Assembly (NCBI RefSeq): GCF_030812775.1
Contig: NZ_JAUSTI010000019.1
Span: 33,025-97,024, forward strand
Origin: Paenibacillus tundrae
GTDB lineage: Bacteria > Bacillota > Bacilli > Paenibacillales > Paenibacillaceae
Length of the DNA: 64,000 nucleotides
Reading direction: 5' to 3'
Shown: piece by piece, positions 1-8,485 of the stretch
Layout: every line of letters starts with the position of its first letter
Numbering within the stretch: position 1 is the first letter of the stretch
The notes under the pieces: model-generated
What the model was told of the DNA's origin: nothing
What the model saw: the letters and a program-made list of their open reading frames with translations, nothing else
Databases searched by the model: none
Translations under genes and position numbers: made by a program

Positions 1-2
1 AA

Positions 3-866
3 TTAGTTAATAACGATCTCAATAAGCTCCCTTCTCCTTGGACGATAGGATATACATGTTCACTTACTGTGCCTAAAAAGCTCTGCTTAGAAAGTGGATT
101 GTTTGATGAAGACTTTAAAGGTTGGGGAGCAGAGGACAGTGATTTCTGTTACAACCTTTATGAGAAAGGAGCGAGCTTCATATCGGAGAGGGAATCCTTT
201 GCTTTCCATCTTCCTCATCCTCCAAACAGTAGCGACACATCAAAAAGATTACACGGATTAGAAAATAGAAGGAGATTGCATAGGAAAAGGTTCAGAATGG
301 ATACCGAGTTGCTCATTTTTTTGTCCAGTAGATTACAACATTTTATGATGGGATATTTTCAGAATCTTATTATAGAAGATCTAATCCCTAATTATGAGCG
401 TGATGTATATGGATGGATAAATAAAAAAATTATACTTGGGACTACTCATTCGCTTTTAATAGGAACAAGTAGTATGAATACATGTCGTCAGTTAGAAGTT
501 AGCGATGTTTTTTTGCAAAATGTATCGTTAGTGAAAGAGTTTGAAGAAATGTTCAGGGATAGGAAATCTAAATATTTATTAGGGTGCGACACTCCATACC
601 ATGAAGATCATTTTGATTGTGTTATTGTTACAGACTTTTTCAGATTACTTACTCCCGTTCTTATGAAGGCTTTTTTTCACGAACTACAGCGAATAAGTAA
701 GAATGCATACTTTATATTTACGGCTGATTATGAACCTAAAAGTATATACTGGGCACGATATGAAGAATTAAATGAAGTCATTGAGGAATTAAACTTCAAC
801 TTTGATGTTGTTGAACAGCTCGACAAACATACTATATTTACACTCAAACAAAAAGCTTCATCTTAA
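3..866 (+). CDS. Glycosyltransferase, C-terminal part, with methyltransferase-like tail (truncated by window edge)
   Basis: The reading frame is open from base 3 with no start before the GTG at 69, so the gene begins upstream of the window. The visible part starts inside the acceptor/galactosyltransferase-like end of a GT2 enzyme: LESGLFDEDFKGWGAEDSDF matches the GLFDE-x-F-x-GWG-x-ED signature found again in the next gene. The last ~130 residues look different: a LLIGTSS stretch, then FDCVIVTDFF and a FHELQRISKNAYFIFTADY pattern that resembles the second half of a class I methyltransferase fold, although no clear glycine-rich SAM loop is seen. It is probably a cytoplasmic enzyme of surface polysaccharide assembly. 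The donor sugar cannot be told. The methyltransferase reading is tentative. Confidence 0.75.
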   Translation, partial: LVNNDLNKLPSPWTIGYTCSLTVPKKLCLESGLFDEDFKGWGAEDSDFCYNLYEKGASFISERESFAFHLPHPPNSSDTSKRLHGLENRRRLHRKRFRMDTELLIFLSSRLQHFMMGYFQNLIIEDLIPNYERDVYGWINKKIILGTTHSLLIGTSSMNTCRQLEVSDVFLQNVSLVKEFEEMFRDRKSKYLLGCDTPYHEDHFDCVIVTDFFRLLTPVLMKAFFHELQRISKNAYFIFTADYEPKSIYWARYEELNEVIEELNFNFDVVEQLDKHTIFTLKQKASS

Positions 867-886
867 AGGAGGGTAACAAAGATTTT

Positions 887-1897
887 ATGAAAAAAGTATC
901 CGTGATTATTCCTACTTATAATAAGGCCGAGTATTTGGATTTGACATTATCATCATTTATAAATCAAACTTACAAAAATTTTGAAATTATTATTATTGAT
1001 GACGGAAGTGAGGATAATACATTAGAAGTAATAGGTCAATACGAGGATTTATTGGATATAAAGAGAATTAGTCATCTTAATCAGGGTAGAGCCTATTCAC
1101 GTAATCGTGGATTGGATATATCCACTGGAGAGATAATTTTGTTTAACGATGATGACCGTATAGCATCTCCAAATTTTATTGAAACCCATCTGAATGCACA
1201 TCTCTATAAAAATTACAACATCGTAATAGGGTGGAAGCATAATCTACTTAGCATATGGAGTAGAGATATTTCAGTACCTATGGATGAATTGGCATATTTG
1301 GCAAAGAAAAACCCTCATATTTATGATCTGAATAAGAAATATGGAGAGGAAGATTATCACTACTTAGTTAGCCAAAAAGATATTAGAAATTTCGAATTAG
1401 CGAGGATGAAGACATTCACTTGTGAAAACGGGAAAGACAACTTCTCCAAATTACTTGATTATTATAAAAATAACATTGACCAGTTTCATTTTCGTTGGTT
1501 GATCGGAACAACAGCAAATATGTCTGTTAATAGAGAATTGTTAGAAAGAGTAGGCTTATTTGATGAGAATTTTGTGGGATGGGGTATGGAAGATACTGAA
1601 CTGACGTATCGTATGATTAAAGAAGGTGGAGAATTAGTGTTAGAAAGAAAAGCAGTTAATTACCATCAATATCATCGTAGGGATAACAATCAAAATATAG
1701 TTCGTCCCCAATTGAAAAAAAACATTCAGTACTTTTGTGCGAAGTATGATAATTTAGATTGTTACTTGTATCATAGAAGTTTCGACAAAAAAATAACTCT
1801 CATTGAAGCTAATGAACTATTAGATGCTATACAAAATAATAAAGAAATAATACATGAGTTAAAGAGTGTGTATGCTGAATATTATAAAGAAAATTAA
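887..1897 (+). CDS. GT2 family glycosyltransferase
   Basis: This 336-residue protein has a GT-A fold start, VSVIIPTYN at residues 4-12, DDGS at 38-41 and an acidic NDDDR at 87-91 in the place of the metal-binding DxD. A C-terminal GLFDENFVGWGMEDTEL block near residue 225 is the acceptor-side motif of the Glyco_transf_7C type. No membrane segment is seen, so it should transfer a nucleotide-sugar residue in the cytoplasm to a growing glycan. The ATG follows AGGAGGGTAAC. It lies 20 bp after the preceding glycosyltransferase and 23 bp before an ABC ATPase, so these probably form one transcript. The product sugar linkage cannot be predicted. Confidence 0.88.
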   Translation: MKKVSVIIPTYNKAEYLDLTLSSFINQTYKNFEIIIIDDGSEDNTLEVIGQYEDLLDIKRISHLNQGRAYSRNRGLDISTGEIILFNDDDRIASPNFIETHLNAHLYKNYNIVIGWKHNLLSIWSRDISVPMDELAYLAKKNPHIYDLNKKYGEEDYHYLVSQKDIRNFELARMKTFTCENGKDNFSKLLDYYKNNIDQFHFRWLIGTTANMSVNRELLERVGLFDENFVGWGMEDTELTYRMIKEGGELVLERKAVNYHQYHRRDNNQNIVRPQLKKNIQYFCAKYDNLDCYLYHRSFDKKITLIEANELLDAIQNNKEIIHELKSVYAEYYKEN

Positions 1898-1920
1898 GGC
1901 AGAACATTAGGGAGGAAATA

Positions 1921-2910
1921 ATGGAAGTTATTAGAGTTAAGAACTTAACAAGAACTTTCAGACAAGCGATAAAGGAGCCTGGAATTAAAGGGGCAATAAA
2001 GCATTTATTCCAGGGGAAATATGTAGATAAAAATGCAGTTAATAACATCAGTTTTACTATTAATAAAGGGGAAGCGGTAGCTTATTTGGGGAAGAATGGT
2101 GCTGGAAAATCTACCACAATTAAAATGCTAACGGGCATACTTAGACCTACTTCTGGTGAACTTTTGGTTAATGGTATTCAACCTCACAAGAATAGGCTTC
2201 AATACACTAAGGAAATAGGAGTGGTTTTTGGTCAGAGAAGCCAGCTGTGGATGGATATACCTATATATGAATCCTTTAAATTATTGAAAGATATTTATGG
2301 TATTTCTAATACTGTCTTTCAAAAAAAATTATCGGATTTTTCAGAAATGCTTGATCTAAATGATTTCATTCATCTTCCAGCGAGAAAGATTTCCTTGGGT
2401 CAAAGGATGAAAGCAGATCTTGTTGCATCCTTGCTCCACAATCCCAAAATTCTCTATTTAGATGAACCAACTATTGGACTTGATATTGAATCTAAAAATA
2501 AAATCAGAAAATTTATCTCTTACCTCAAGGATTCATATAATACAACCATTTTGTTAACAACTCATGATCTTGCAGATATTGAACAAATATGTGACCGTTT
2601 AATTCTTATTGATGAAGGTAGAATTCTTTATGATGGGACTATTAAACTTGCTAAAGAGAAATATGCTAACTTGAAAAAACTTCATGTAACAATAGAAAAA
2701 GATGACCCTAAACTTCTAATAGGATTATCTAAAATAAACAGTTTAACAATTGAGAGCAAAATGAAAAACAAAATATCAATCACTTTTAATCAACATGAGG
2801 TAACATCTGGTGAGATAATAACTCAATTCATCAAGTACACACAGATATATGATATTAGTATTGAGGAACCATCGATTGAAAATATTTTGGAGCTTATGTA
2901 TTTACAGTAA
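1921..2910 (+). CDS. ABC-2 type exporter, ATP-binding subunit
   Basis: This 329-residue ABC ATPase has Walker A GKNGAGKST at residues 57-65, a Q-loop in FGQRSQ near 103, signature SLGQR at 158-162, Walker B ILYLDEP at 177-183, D-loop IGLD and an H-loop in TTHDL. The long N-terminal stretch before the first beta strands and the FGQRSQLW segment are typical of the COG4586 group, whose partners are permeases of the COG4587 and COG3694 type. Exactly such a pair follows. GGAGG precedes the ATG. With glycosyltransferases upstream, it probably energises export of a glycan or lipid-linked intermediate, but COG4586 substrates are not established. Confidence 0.88.
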   Translation: MEVIRVKNLTRTFRQAIKEPGIKGAIKHLFQGKYVDKNAVNNISFTINKGEAVAYLGKNGAGKSTTIKMLTGILRPTSGELLVNGIQPHKNRLQYTKEIGVVFGQRSQLWMDIPIYESFKLLKDIYGISNTVFQKKLSDFSEMLDLNDFIHLPARKISLGQRMKADLVASLLHNPKILYLDEPTIGLDIESKNKIRKFISYLKDSYNTTILLTTHDLADIEQICDRLILIDEGRILYDGTIKLAKEKYANLKKLHVTIEKDDPKLLIGLSKINSLTIESKMKNKISITFNQHEVTSGEIITQFIKYTQIYDISIEEPSIENILELMYLQ

Positions 2911-2942
2911 ACAAAAATATACTGAAACAATTGAGGTAAGTC

Positions 2943-3725
2943 ATGAAAAAGTATATCGCTGTGGTTAAATGTTCTATACAGCTCACTATCGCATATCGTA
3001 CAACGTATATTATAAATATTTTGTTTAGTTTGGTTTCGGCATTGTTATTACTATGTTTGTGGGATGCAGTATACCAAGGCAAAAGTGAGCTAATGAATTT
3101 TAGCTGGGAAGAAATGAAAGCTTATATAATGATAGTATTCATAATTAATACCGATCTATATTCAGAACATCGCTGCTCACGGAAAATTTTAGATGGTTCA
3201 ATTATTATGGATTTAATCAAACCCGTACAACATCAAGAATATACTTTATCTGAAATTTTAGGATCCATTCTTGTAAGTATTACTTTAAGTATTGTTATAA
3301 GTTCTATTATATTTATGGTTTTTGGGATGTACACCCCAGATCACGTTCTAGTGTGGTTACTTTTTATTATAAGTTTAGGCTTGGCCTTATTCATAAAGTA
3401 TCTCATAATATTTGTTTTCTCTCTTTTCTCTTTTTGGACACATAACGTAACAGGTACCCTTTGGACTAGAGTAGCAATAACTAATTTTTTCTCCGGTGCA
3501 TTGATTCCTATCAGTTTTTTTCCAGAATGGTTGCAAAGAATAGCACTTTTATTGCCTTTTCAAGGGATTATCAATACTCCTGTCATTATTTTTACGATGC
3601 AAGTAAGCTTCAATCAAATGATATTGTCGATCTATTTGCAGATATTATGGATAATTGTTATCTGGATAGTTGCTAAGTTTTTATTTAGAATATGTATTCA
3701 GAATATTGTTATCAATGGGGGATAG
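2943..3725 (+). CDS. ABC-2 family transporter permease, first of a pair
   Basis: This 260-residue integral membrane protein has about six hydrophobic segments: one at 18-42, others around 65-80, 105-130, 140-165, 180-205 and 225-250. Its general shape, MKKYIAVVKCSIQLTIAYRT followed by a membrane helix and a soluble loop with SRKILDGSIIMDLIKPV, matches the COG4587 permease family as remembered. AATTGAGGTAAGTC gives a fair ribosome site. It lies between the ATPase and a second permease with short gaps, so the three products should form one heteromeric exporter in the cytoplasmic membrane. The substrate is unknown, and a cell-surface glycan is inferred only from the neighbours. Confidence 0.8.
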   Translation: MKKYIAVVKCSIQLTIAYRTTYIINILFSLVSALLLLCLWDAVYQGKSELMNFSWEEMKAYIMIVFIINTDLYSEHRCSRKILDGSIIMDLIKPVQHQEYTLSEILGSILVSITLSIVISSIIFMVFGMYTPDHVLVWLLFIISLGLALFIKYLIIFVFSLFSFWTHNVTGTLWTRVAITNFFSGALIPISFFPEWLQRIALLLPFQGIINTPVIIFTMQVSFNQMILSIYLQILWIIVIWIVAKFLFRICIQNIVINGG

Positions 3726-3733
3726 TATAGACT

Positions 3734-4519
3734 TTGAAACATTATATTTGGTTATATTTGCGTATGCTTGCAGTCAATATAAAATCTCAACTAAGCTTTA
3801 AGGCTGACTTTTGGATTATGTTTCTTAGTGGGAGTCTAAGTCAAATTTTAAATATAATATTTATTTTTGTTCTTTTTAATAGGATTCCAACATTAGCTGG
3901 GTGGGACATGTGGGAGATTGCTTTTATGCTGTCCCTCTTTTATATAACTGAGGGATTAGCTTCAATTTTCTTTGAAGGTACATGGAGCCTTCCGTCCATT
4001 GTTAACCGCGGGGAGTTTGATCGTCTTTTATTAAGACCTATTCCAACTGTCATTCAAATATTTACACTCGGATTTGGTCCACAAGGAGTTGGAAACGTAT
4101 TGCTTGGTCTAACTATTCTGGTATATTCCTTCAAAGAGACCGCAATGGAATTAACCCCAAGTAATATAGTTTTATTATCGTTCTCGATTTTATTTGGGGT
4201 GATTATAAGAGTAGCTATAAATTTAATTACATCCATTACATCTTTTTGGACCAAAAATGGAAATCCTATAATGATGGCAAGTAATAGTATCTTAGAATTC
4301 TCTAAATATCCAATATCTATATATATATTACCAATAAAAATTCTTTTGTTATTAATACCATATTCTTATATTACTTTTATTCCTGCTGCTCTTTTCTTTG
4401 AGAAAGAGTTTTGGAAGTATCTTTTTTACTTATTTCCGGTTGTCACCGTATATATCATACTCGTTGCTAAATTAGTACTTAAGTTGGCTCTTAATAAATA
4501 TGAGAGTTTCGGTAACTAA
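3734..4519 (+). CDS. ABC-2 family transporter permease, second of a pair
   Basis: This 261-residue membrane protein begins at a TTG (3734), read as MKHYIWLYLRML, with GGGGGAT about 11 bases upstream, eight bases after the previous stop. It carries about six hydrophobic segments and a cytoplasmic loop with VNRGEFDRLLLRPIPT, a GEFD-LLRP motif characteristic of the COG3694 group. It pairs with the preceding permease and the ATPase at 1921-2910. It is the last gene of the leftward-starting glycan transcript; a 13-bp perfect hairpin follows within 75 bases. What it exports cannot be read from the sequence. Confidence 0.8.
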   Translation: MKHYIWLYLRMLAVNIKSQLSFKADFWIMFLSGSLSQILNIIFIFVLFNRIPTLAGWDMWEIAFMLSLFYITEGLASIFFEGTWSLPSIVNRGEFDRLLLRPIPTVIQIFTLGFGPQGVGNVLLGLTILVYSFKETAMELTPSNIVLLSFSILFGVIIRVAINLITSITSFWTKNGNPIMMASNSILEFSKYPISIYILPIKILLLLIPYSYITFIPAALFFEKEFWKYLFYLFPVVTVYIILVAKLVLKLALNKYESFGN

Positions 4520-4553
4520 GCATTAGGAGACAAGCACTTGTCACGGTACCAGA

Positions 4554-4591
4554 CTTGTATAAGAAGCTTCGTATTAATCTTCTTATACAAG
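4554..4591. terminator. Strong hairpin between convergent genes
   Basis: CTTGTATAAGAAG and CTTCTTATACAAG are a perfect 13-bp inverted repeat around a 12-base loop, between the ABC permease and the convergent hydrolase gene. There is no T-run on either side, so an intrinsic terminator is only possible. A transcript-end stabiliser is equally likely. Confidence 0.5.
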
Positions 4592-4710
4592 CGTGCAGAT
4601 TTATATAAGGTTCGTGGTATACTTCTTCTTCTGTTTTTTAAACCAGAGCCGAACAAGATTAAATTATTATTTGAAGATGTAGCTTCCTGTAACTTAAGGA
4701 TATACCTAAG

Positions 4711-5523
4711 TTAGTTGGATTGTAACCATTCAATGATTCGATCTGTTATGTCAAGATTTATTTGATGTCCAGAATTAGGAGATTCAATATATGTAATCTG
4801 TTTGGAATGGATCGAATAATCATCTAAAACGGTCTTATAGAAGTAACGTTGAGAATAAACGGGAATAATGAAATCTGATTGTCCATGAAATATCAGAATT
4901 GACCTAGGAACCATTTTTGAAATTAGATTTATAGGGTCATTTAATGAGATGAGATTGAGTAACTTTTGATTTTCTTTTAAAACCGTTCTTGTGCTGAATT
5001 TTGCGAGTAATTCCTCATTCTTCTGCCAAGCAAGACAACTGTTTACAGCGATGAGCCCTTTAATGAACGGAAACTTTGTAAATAGTACAGAGGCTATGTA
5101 TCCACCCATAGAGTACCCTTGAATATAGAAATTCTCCTTAATCACAGTTGGATATTCGACAATCAAATTTATTAACTCTAATGATTCATCTATAGATTCA
5201 AAAATTGTATTCCATTGGCATATCAATTCTGCATTGTTGTTATCCTTTTTGATTCGCGCTCCGTGATTTGGCAGTTCAGGCACAATAATTTGGTAGCCAG
5301 CTTCAGCAATACGAGAGCAAAAAGGGATTGAGTTGTTCATTTCAGAGTTCCAACCGTAATAGTGAAGTATAGTTCCTTGTATTTTCTTTTTAGTAGGTTG
5401 AATAAAAAGAAAAGGTATCCCCAGTACTTCCCTTTTTTCAATATTAATTTGAAACACCCCGTATATGTAATGTATTGGATCTAATAGCTTAATTATACTA
5501 TGGAGGGGAATTAATTGAAACAA
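4711..5523 (-). CDS. Alpha/beta-hydrolase family protein
   Basis: This 270-residue protein has an alpha/beta-hydrolase core: GTILHYYGWNSEMNN for the oxyanion-side loop, a nucleophile elbow GYSMGG (serine near 148), IFHGQSD carrying the acid, and SPNSGHQ with the catalytic histidine near the end. No signal peptide is seen, so it is probably a cytoplasmic esterase or prolyl-oligopeptidase-like hydrolase of unknown substrate. The start is uncertain. The longest frame begins at a TTG (5523) that overlaps the start of the opposite gene by nine bases and lacks a clear ribosome site, and no in-frame ATG occurs before residue 80. It interrupts a run of plus-strand glycan genes. Confidence 0.75.
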   Translation of the reverse strand: MFQLIPLHSIIKLLDPIHYIYGVFQINIEKREVLGIPFLFIQPTKKKIQGTILHYYGWNSEMNNSIPFCSRIAEAGYQIIVPELPNHGARIKKDNNNAELICQWNTIFESIDESLELINLIVEYPTVIKENFYIQGYSMGGYIASVLFTKFPFIKGLIAVNSCLAWQKNEELLAKFSTRTVLKENQKLLNLISLNDPINLISKMVPRSILIFHGQSDFIIPVYSQRYFYKTVLDDYSIHSKQITYIESPNSGHQINLDITDRIIEWLQSN

Positions 5524-6699
5524 GATTTGACTATTGAACAGTTAGGGAAAATAAAGGTACTTTTGAATGAGTTATATTTAGAAAATGATTTTTATCGGAA
5601 TTTATTCATAGAGAAAGATATAGACCCTGGAAATGTTGATTGTGAACACTTCCTCCAATTACCTGTTATCACTAAAGATGTTATTAGAAAAAACGAAGGC
5701 GATTATTACTCCAAAAGTGATGAGGCATATTATGTAGAATACACCACTGGTTCAACGGGGGTGCCATTAAGGTGTTTAAAGACAAAACGAGAAAAATTGA
5801 TCTCGACTTTGGCTATCTGGCAAGAACGAAGACGATGGGATCCTGAAGTCAACATTGAGAATTATGTTAGTTTATTCGGTAGAGATGATACGTCGTTCAA
5901 TCCTTTTGATTTCTCTGAACAAAATATGATTTATAGCTTCAACGAATTGTTATCGCTAAATCCACGTTGGCTAAGTGCTCCAATTACAGCTCTATTAAGA
6001 TATGCAAAGTTAATAAATGAATGCATAATTAAATATGATAAGAAACAAATTAAATTTATTGAGCTTATAGGGGAATATGCTGAACAGTCAGAAAGAGAGA
6101 TAGTAGAACATGCTTTTGGTTGCAAAACTATTTTGCACTATGGTTTGAGAGAGACTTGGTTCGCATGTTACGAGTGTCCGGAAGGTAACCTCCATGTGAG
6201 GGAGGACTTATTTTTTTTAGAGCAAGATAATTCGAATAAACAAATCCAAGAGGGCATGAATGAAATTTTGATTACAAGTTTTTTTAACAAAAAGATGCCT
6301 ATTATTAGATATAGTACAGGGGATTTAGGGAAAGTTGAACGTATGCCTTGCAAGTGTGGCCAACATACTCAAGTTTTAAAACTAGCAGGTGGTAGGAAAG
6401 CGGGGATAATAAAGGGGCCTAATGAAATGCTAGGAGATATGTTTTTCAAGCGTATTATTCGTTCTCTTATTGAAGATGGAGATGATTCTATCGAAACTTT
6501 TAGAGTAGAACAAAATTCTATTGACCAATTTACTTTTTTTATAGTTCCAAATGATCAATTTAACGATAGTGTAAAATCAAAACTTGTGAAAAGAGTAAAC
6601 GAGAAGATAAAAAGAAAAGTAACAGTAAATATAATTACTGTTAAAACTATTCCTGTATTAACAAGCGGGAAATTCCAAGTCTTTAAATGTCTCTGTTAG
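5515..6699 (+). CDS. CapK/PaaK-like adenylate-forming enzyme
   Basis: This 394-residue protein of the phenylacetate-CoA ligase/CapK branch of the ANL superfamily has the AMP-binding P-loop TTGSTGVP at residues 77-84, HYGLRETWFACYEC in mid-protein, and IIRYSTGDLG near 262-271, which holds the ribose-binding aspartate. A cysteine pair in PCKCGQ follows, as in other CapK proteins. It presumably activates a carboxylic acid as an acyl-adenylate in the cytoplasm. In capsule loci these proteins are usually linked to decoration of the glycan, and the true substrate is unknown. The TTG start is set by GGAGGGG seven bases upstream. Confidence 0.82.
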   Translation: MKQDLTIEQLGKIKVLLNELYLENDFYRNLFIEKDIDPGNVDCEHFLQLPVITKDVIRKNEGDYYSKSDEAYYVEYTTGSTGVPLRCLKTKREKLISTLAIWQERRRWDPEVNIENYVSLFGRDDTSFNPFDFSEQNMIYSFNELLSLNPRWLSAPITALLRYAKLINECIIKYDKKQIKFIELIGEYAEQSEREIVEHAFGCKTILHYGLRETWFACYECPEGNLHVREDLFFLEQDNSNKQIQEGMNEILITSFFNKKMPIIRYSTGDLGKVERMPCKCGQHTQVLKLAGGRKAGIIKGPNEMLGDMFFKRIIRSLIEDGDDSIETFRVEQNSIDQFTFFIVPNDQFNDSVKSKLVKRVNEKIKRKVTVNIITVKTIPVLTSGKFQVFKCLC

Positions 6700-6722
6700 A
6701 AGATTTATAAAGAGTATAATCT

Positions 6723-6752
6723 TTGATTAACATTCTCTTTTTATGGTATTAT
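6723..6752 (+). promoter_or_regulatory. Probable sigma-A promoter of the epimerase gene
   Basis: TTGATT and TATTAT are separated by 18 bases, within the 90-bp gap before the 2-epimerase gene. This suggests the epimerase has its own housekeeping promoter in addition to any read-through from the CapK gene. Confidence 0.55.
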
Positions 6753-6789
6753 CTAGTTGAATTTCTAAACATTTATAGGGGGTTATGAT

Positions 6790-7944
6790 GTGGGGAAGAG
6801 AAAAATTATGGTTCTGTTTGGAACTAGACCTGAGGCAACTAAGATGTGTCCCGTTATTCAGGAATTAAAAAAGTACACTGAGTTTTTTGAAACAAAAGTT
6901 GTGACTACAGGTCAGCATCGTGAGCAACTCTATCAAGCGCTAAATCATTTTAATATAACACCGGATGTGGATCTTGCATTAATGAAAGAAAACCAGTCAC
7001 TAGCTTACTTCACTTCTGCAGCTATAGCTGGATTAGACAAAGTTGTGTCAGAGGATATGCCTGACTTAATTTTGGTTCATGGTGATACTCAAACAGCACT
7101 TTGTGGTGGGCTTGTAGCTTTTTTTCATAAGATACCTGTTGGACATGTTGAGGCTGGACTGCGCTCTCATAATAAATACTCACCATGGCCTGAGGAGGTA
7201 AATCGCAAGATTGTTGATGTTGTAACCGATTTGTTATTTGCTCCAACATCGATCTCTAAAGAAAATTTATTAAATGAAGGATACAGTAATGAGAACATTT
7301 TTGTTACAGGACAAACTGCAGTAGATGCAGCGTTATACACTCATAAGGAAGATTACGAATTCAAAAATACTATTTTAAAGAGTATTCTTGGTAATGGTAG
7401 TCGAGTAATAACACTGACAGCCCATCGAAGAGAGAATTACGGGGAACGTATGGAGAATATGTTTAATGCTATCCGGCGTATTGTTAATACTCACCCCGAT
7501 GTAAATGTGGTTTATCCTGTTCATTTGAGTCCGATTGTGCGTGACAAGGCTTTCGGAATGTTATCTGGGCATGACAGAATACACTTAATAGATCCGTTAG
7601 AGTATCCTGACATGATTAATCTTATCTCTCGTTCTTATTTAATTATTAGTGATTCAGGAGGTTTACAAGAAGAAACTCCTGTTTTTCGAAAACCCCTTGT
7701 TTTAATGCGTGATACTACAGAACGACCAGAGGCAGTCAATGCGAATGCAGTTTATTTGTCTGGAACAGATGAATCAGCAATTTATAACATAACGAATCAA
7801 CTATTAGGCGATTCAGAGAGTTACAAAAGAATGACTGATATAAATAATCCATTTGGTGATGGCATGGCATCTAAACGAATAGTAGAAATAATCACTAAAC
7901 ATTTCGGATTTGCCTCAGACCTTCCTATAGAGTTCAAAGGATGA
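6790..7944 (+). CDS. mnaA: UDP-N-acetylglucosamine 2-epimerase (non-hydrolysing)
   Basis: This 384-residue enzyme interconverts UDP-GlcNAc and UDP-ManNAc, supplying ManNAc for teichoic acid linkage units or surface polysaccharide. Family marks are FGTRPEATKM at the N-terminus, DLILVHGDTQT, GHVEAGLRS, LTAHRRENYG and SDSGGLQEE, in the usual order and at normal length. The start is GTG (6790) with a GGGGG ribosome site; the two ATGs just upstream are out of frame. It closes the AT-rich glycan locus and probably makes a precursor for the glycosyltransferases at its left, although a general wall role is also possible. It acts in the cytoplasm. Confidence 0.93.
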   Translation: MGKRKIMVLFGTRPEATKMCPVIQELKKYTEFFETKVVTTGQHREQLYQALNHFNITPDVDLALMKENQSLAYFTSAAIAGLDKVVSEDMPDLILVHGDTQTALCGGLVAFFHKIPVGHVEAGLRSHNKYSPWPEEVNRKIVDVVTDLLFAPTSISKENLLNEGYSNENIFVTGQTAVDAALYTHKEDYEFKNTILKSILGNGSRVITLTAHRRENYGERMENMFNAIRRIVNTHPDVNVVYPVHLSPIVRDKAFGMLSGHDRIHLIDPLEYPDMINLISRSYLIISDSGGLQEETPVFRKPLVLMRDTTERPEAVNANAVYLSGTDESAIYNITNQLLGDSESYKRMTDINNPFGDGMASKRIVEIITKHFGFASDLPIEFKG

Positions 7945-8257
7945 CTCGTAAGATAGTATAAAAAAAGTATTCAAGATTGTTGCATTGTTATTGATTCACA
8001 TTTACATAGGTCTTCCAAAATAATAAAGGGAGACCTTCGCTTCATTAAATAATGCATATGTTAAGTACCAACAAGATTAAAGATTTAAAAAAGCTAAATT
8101 TGACATGTAACTAGAACTGGTCTGAAGAATAATTAAAACAGTAGGACATACTGAAAACAGTTTAATTGTTATGCAACTTACATAAATAAATTTATAATTC
8201 AGATCATTTCGACTTGCTTATGAATCCTATTTGCGATTCAGATGAGATAGGTGTTTT
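7945..8257. other. Gene-free AT-rich boundary region with one hairpin
   Basis: About 310 bases without a supportable gene. An inverted repeat at 8008-8036 (AGGTCTTCC / GGGAGACCT) could be the transcript end of the epimerase gene, but no T-run follows. The composition change between the AT-rich glycan locus and the rest of the window falls here. Confidence 0.6.
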
Positions 8258-8485
8258 TTGGAGAAAGCTGAGGAAGACTGGGATATCGCAGAGGCGTTTA
8301 AACTGTACGTGAAGCAGCATTACATGCACGAGATCAGCCTTCAGGATATGACGGGACAGATGCATTTTAGCGTGGATTATCTGAAAAATAAAACAGGGGT
8401 ATATCCGAGTGAATATCGGCAACAGTGTACAGAACGAAAAAAAGCTCTGTCCCTGGATCATGAGAGCCATGGCGACTTGAGCTGA
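8258..8485 (+). pseudogene. Remnant of an AraC-type DNA-binding domain
   Basis: The 75-codon frame reads as the DNA-binding end of an AraC/XylS regulator: AFKLYVKQHYMHEISLQDM then GQMHFSVDYL and TGVYPSEYRQQ. In intact proteins YL is followed by a phenylalanine-containing FKK segment before the TG motif. Here that part is altered (YLKNKTGVYP), and the N-terminal two thirds of any regulator are absent. A stop lies 15 bases upstream of the TTG, and the stop codon abuts the end of the convergent HD gene. It is most likely the surviving tail of a deleted regulator, not a working gene. Confidence 0.65.
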
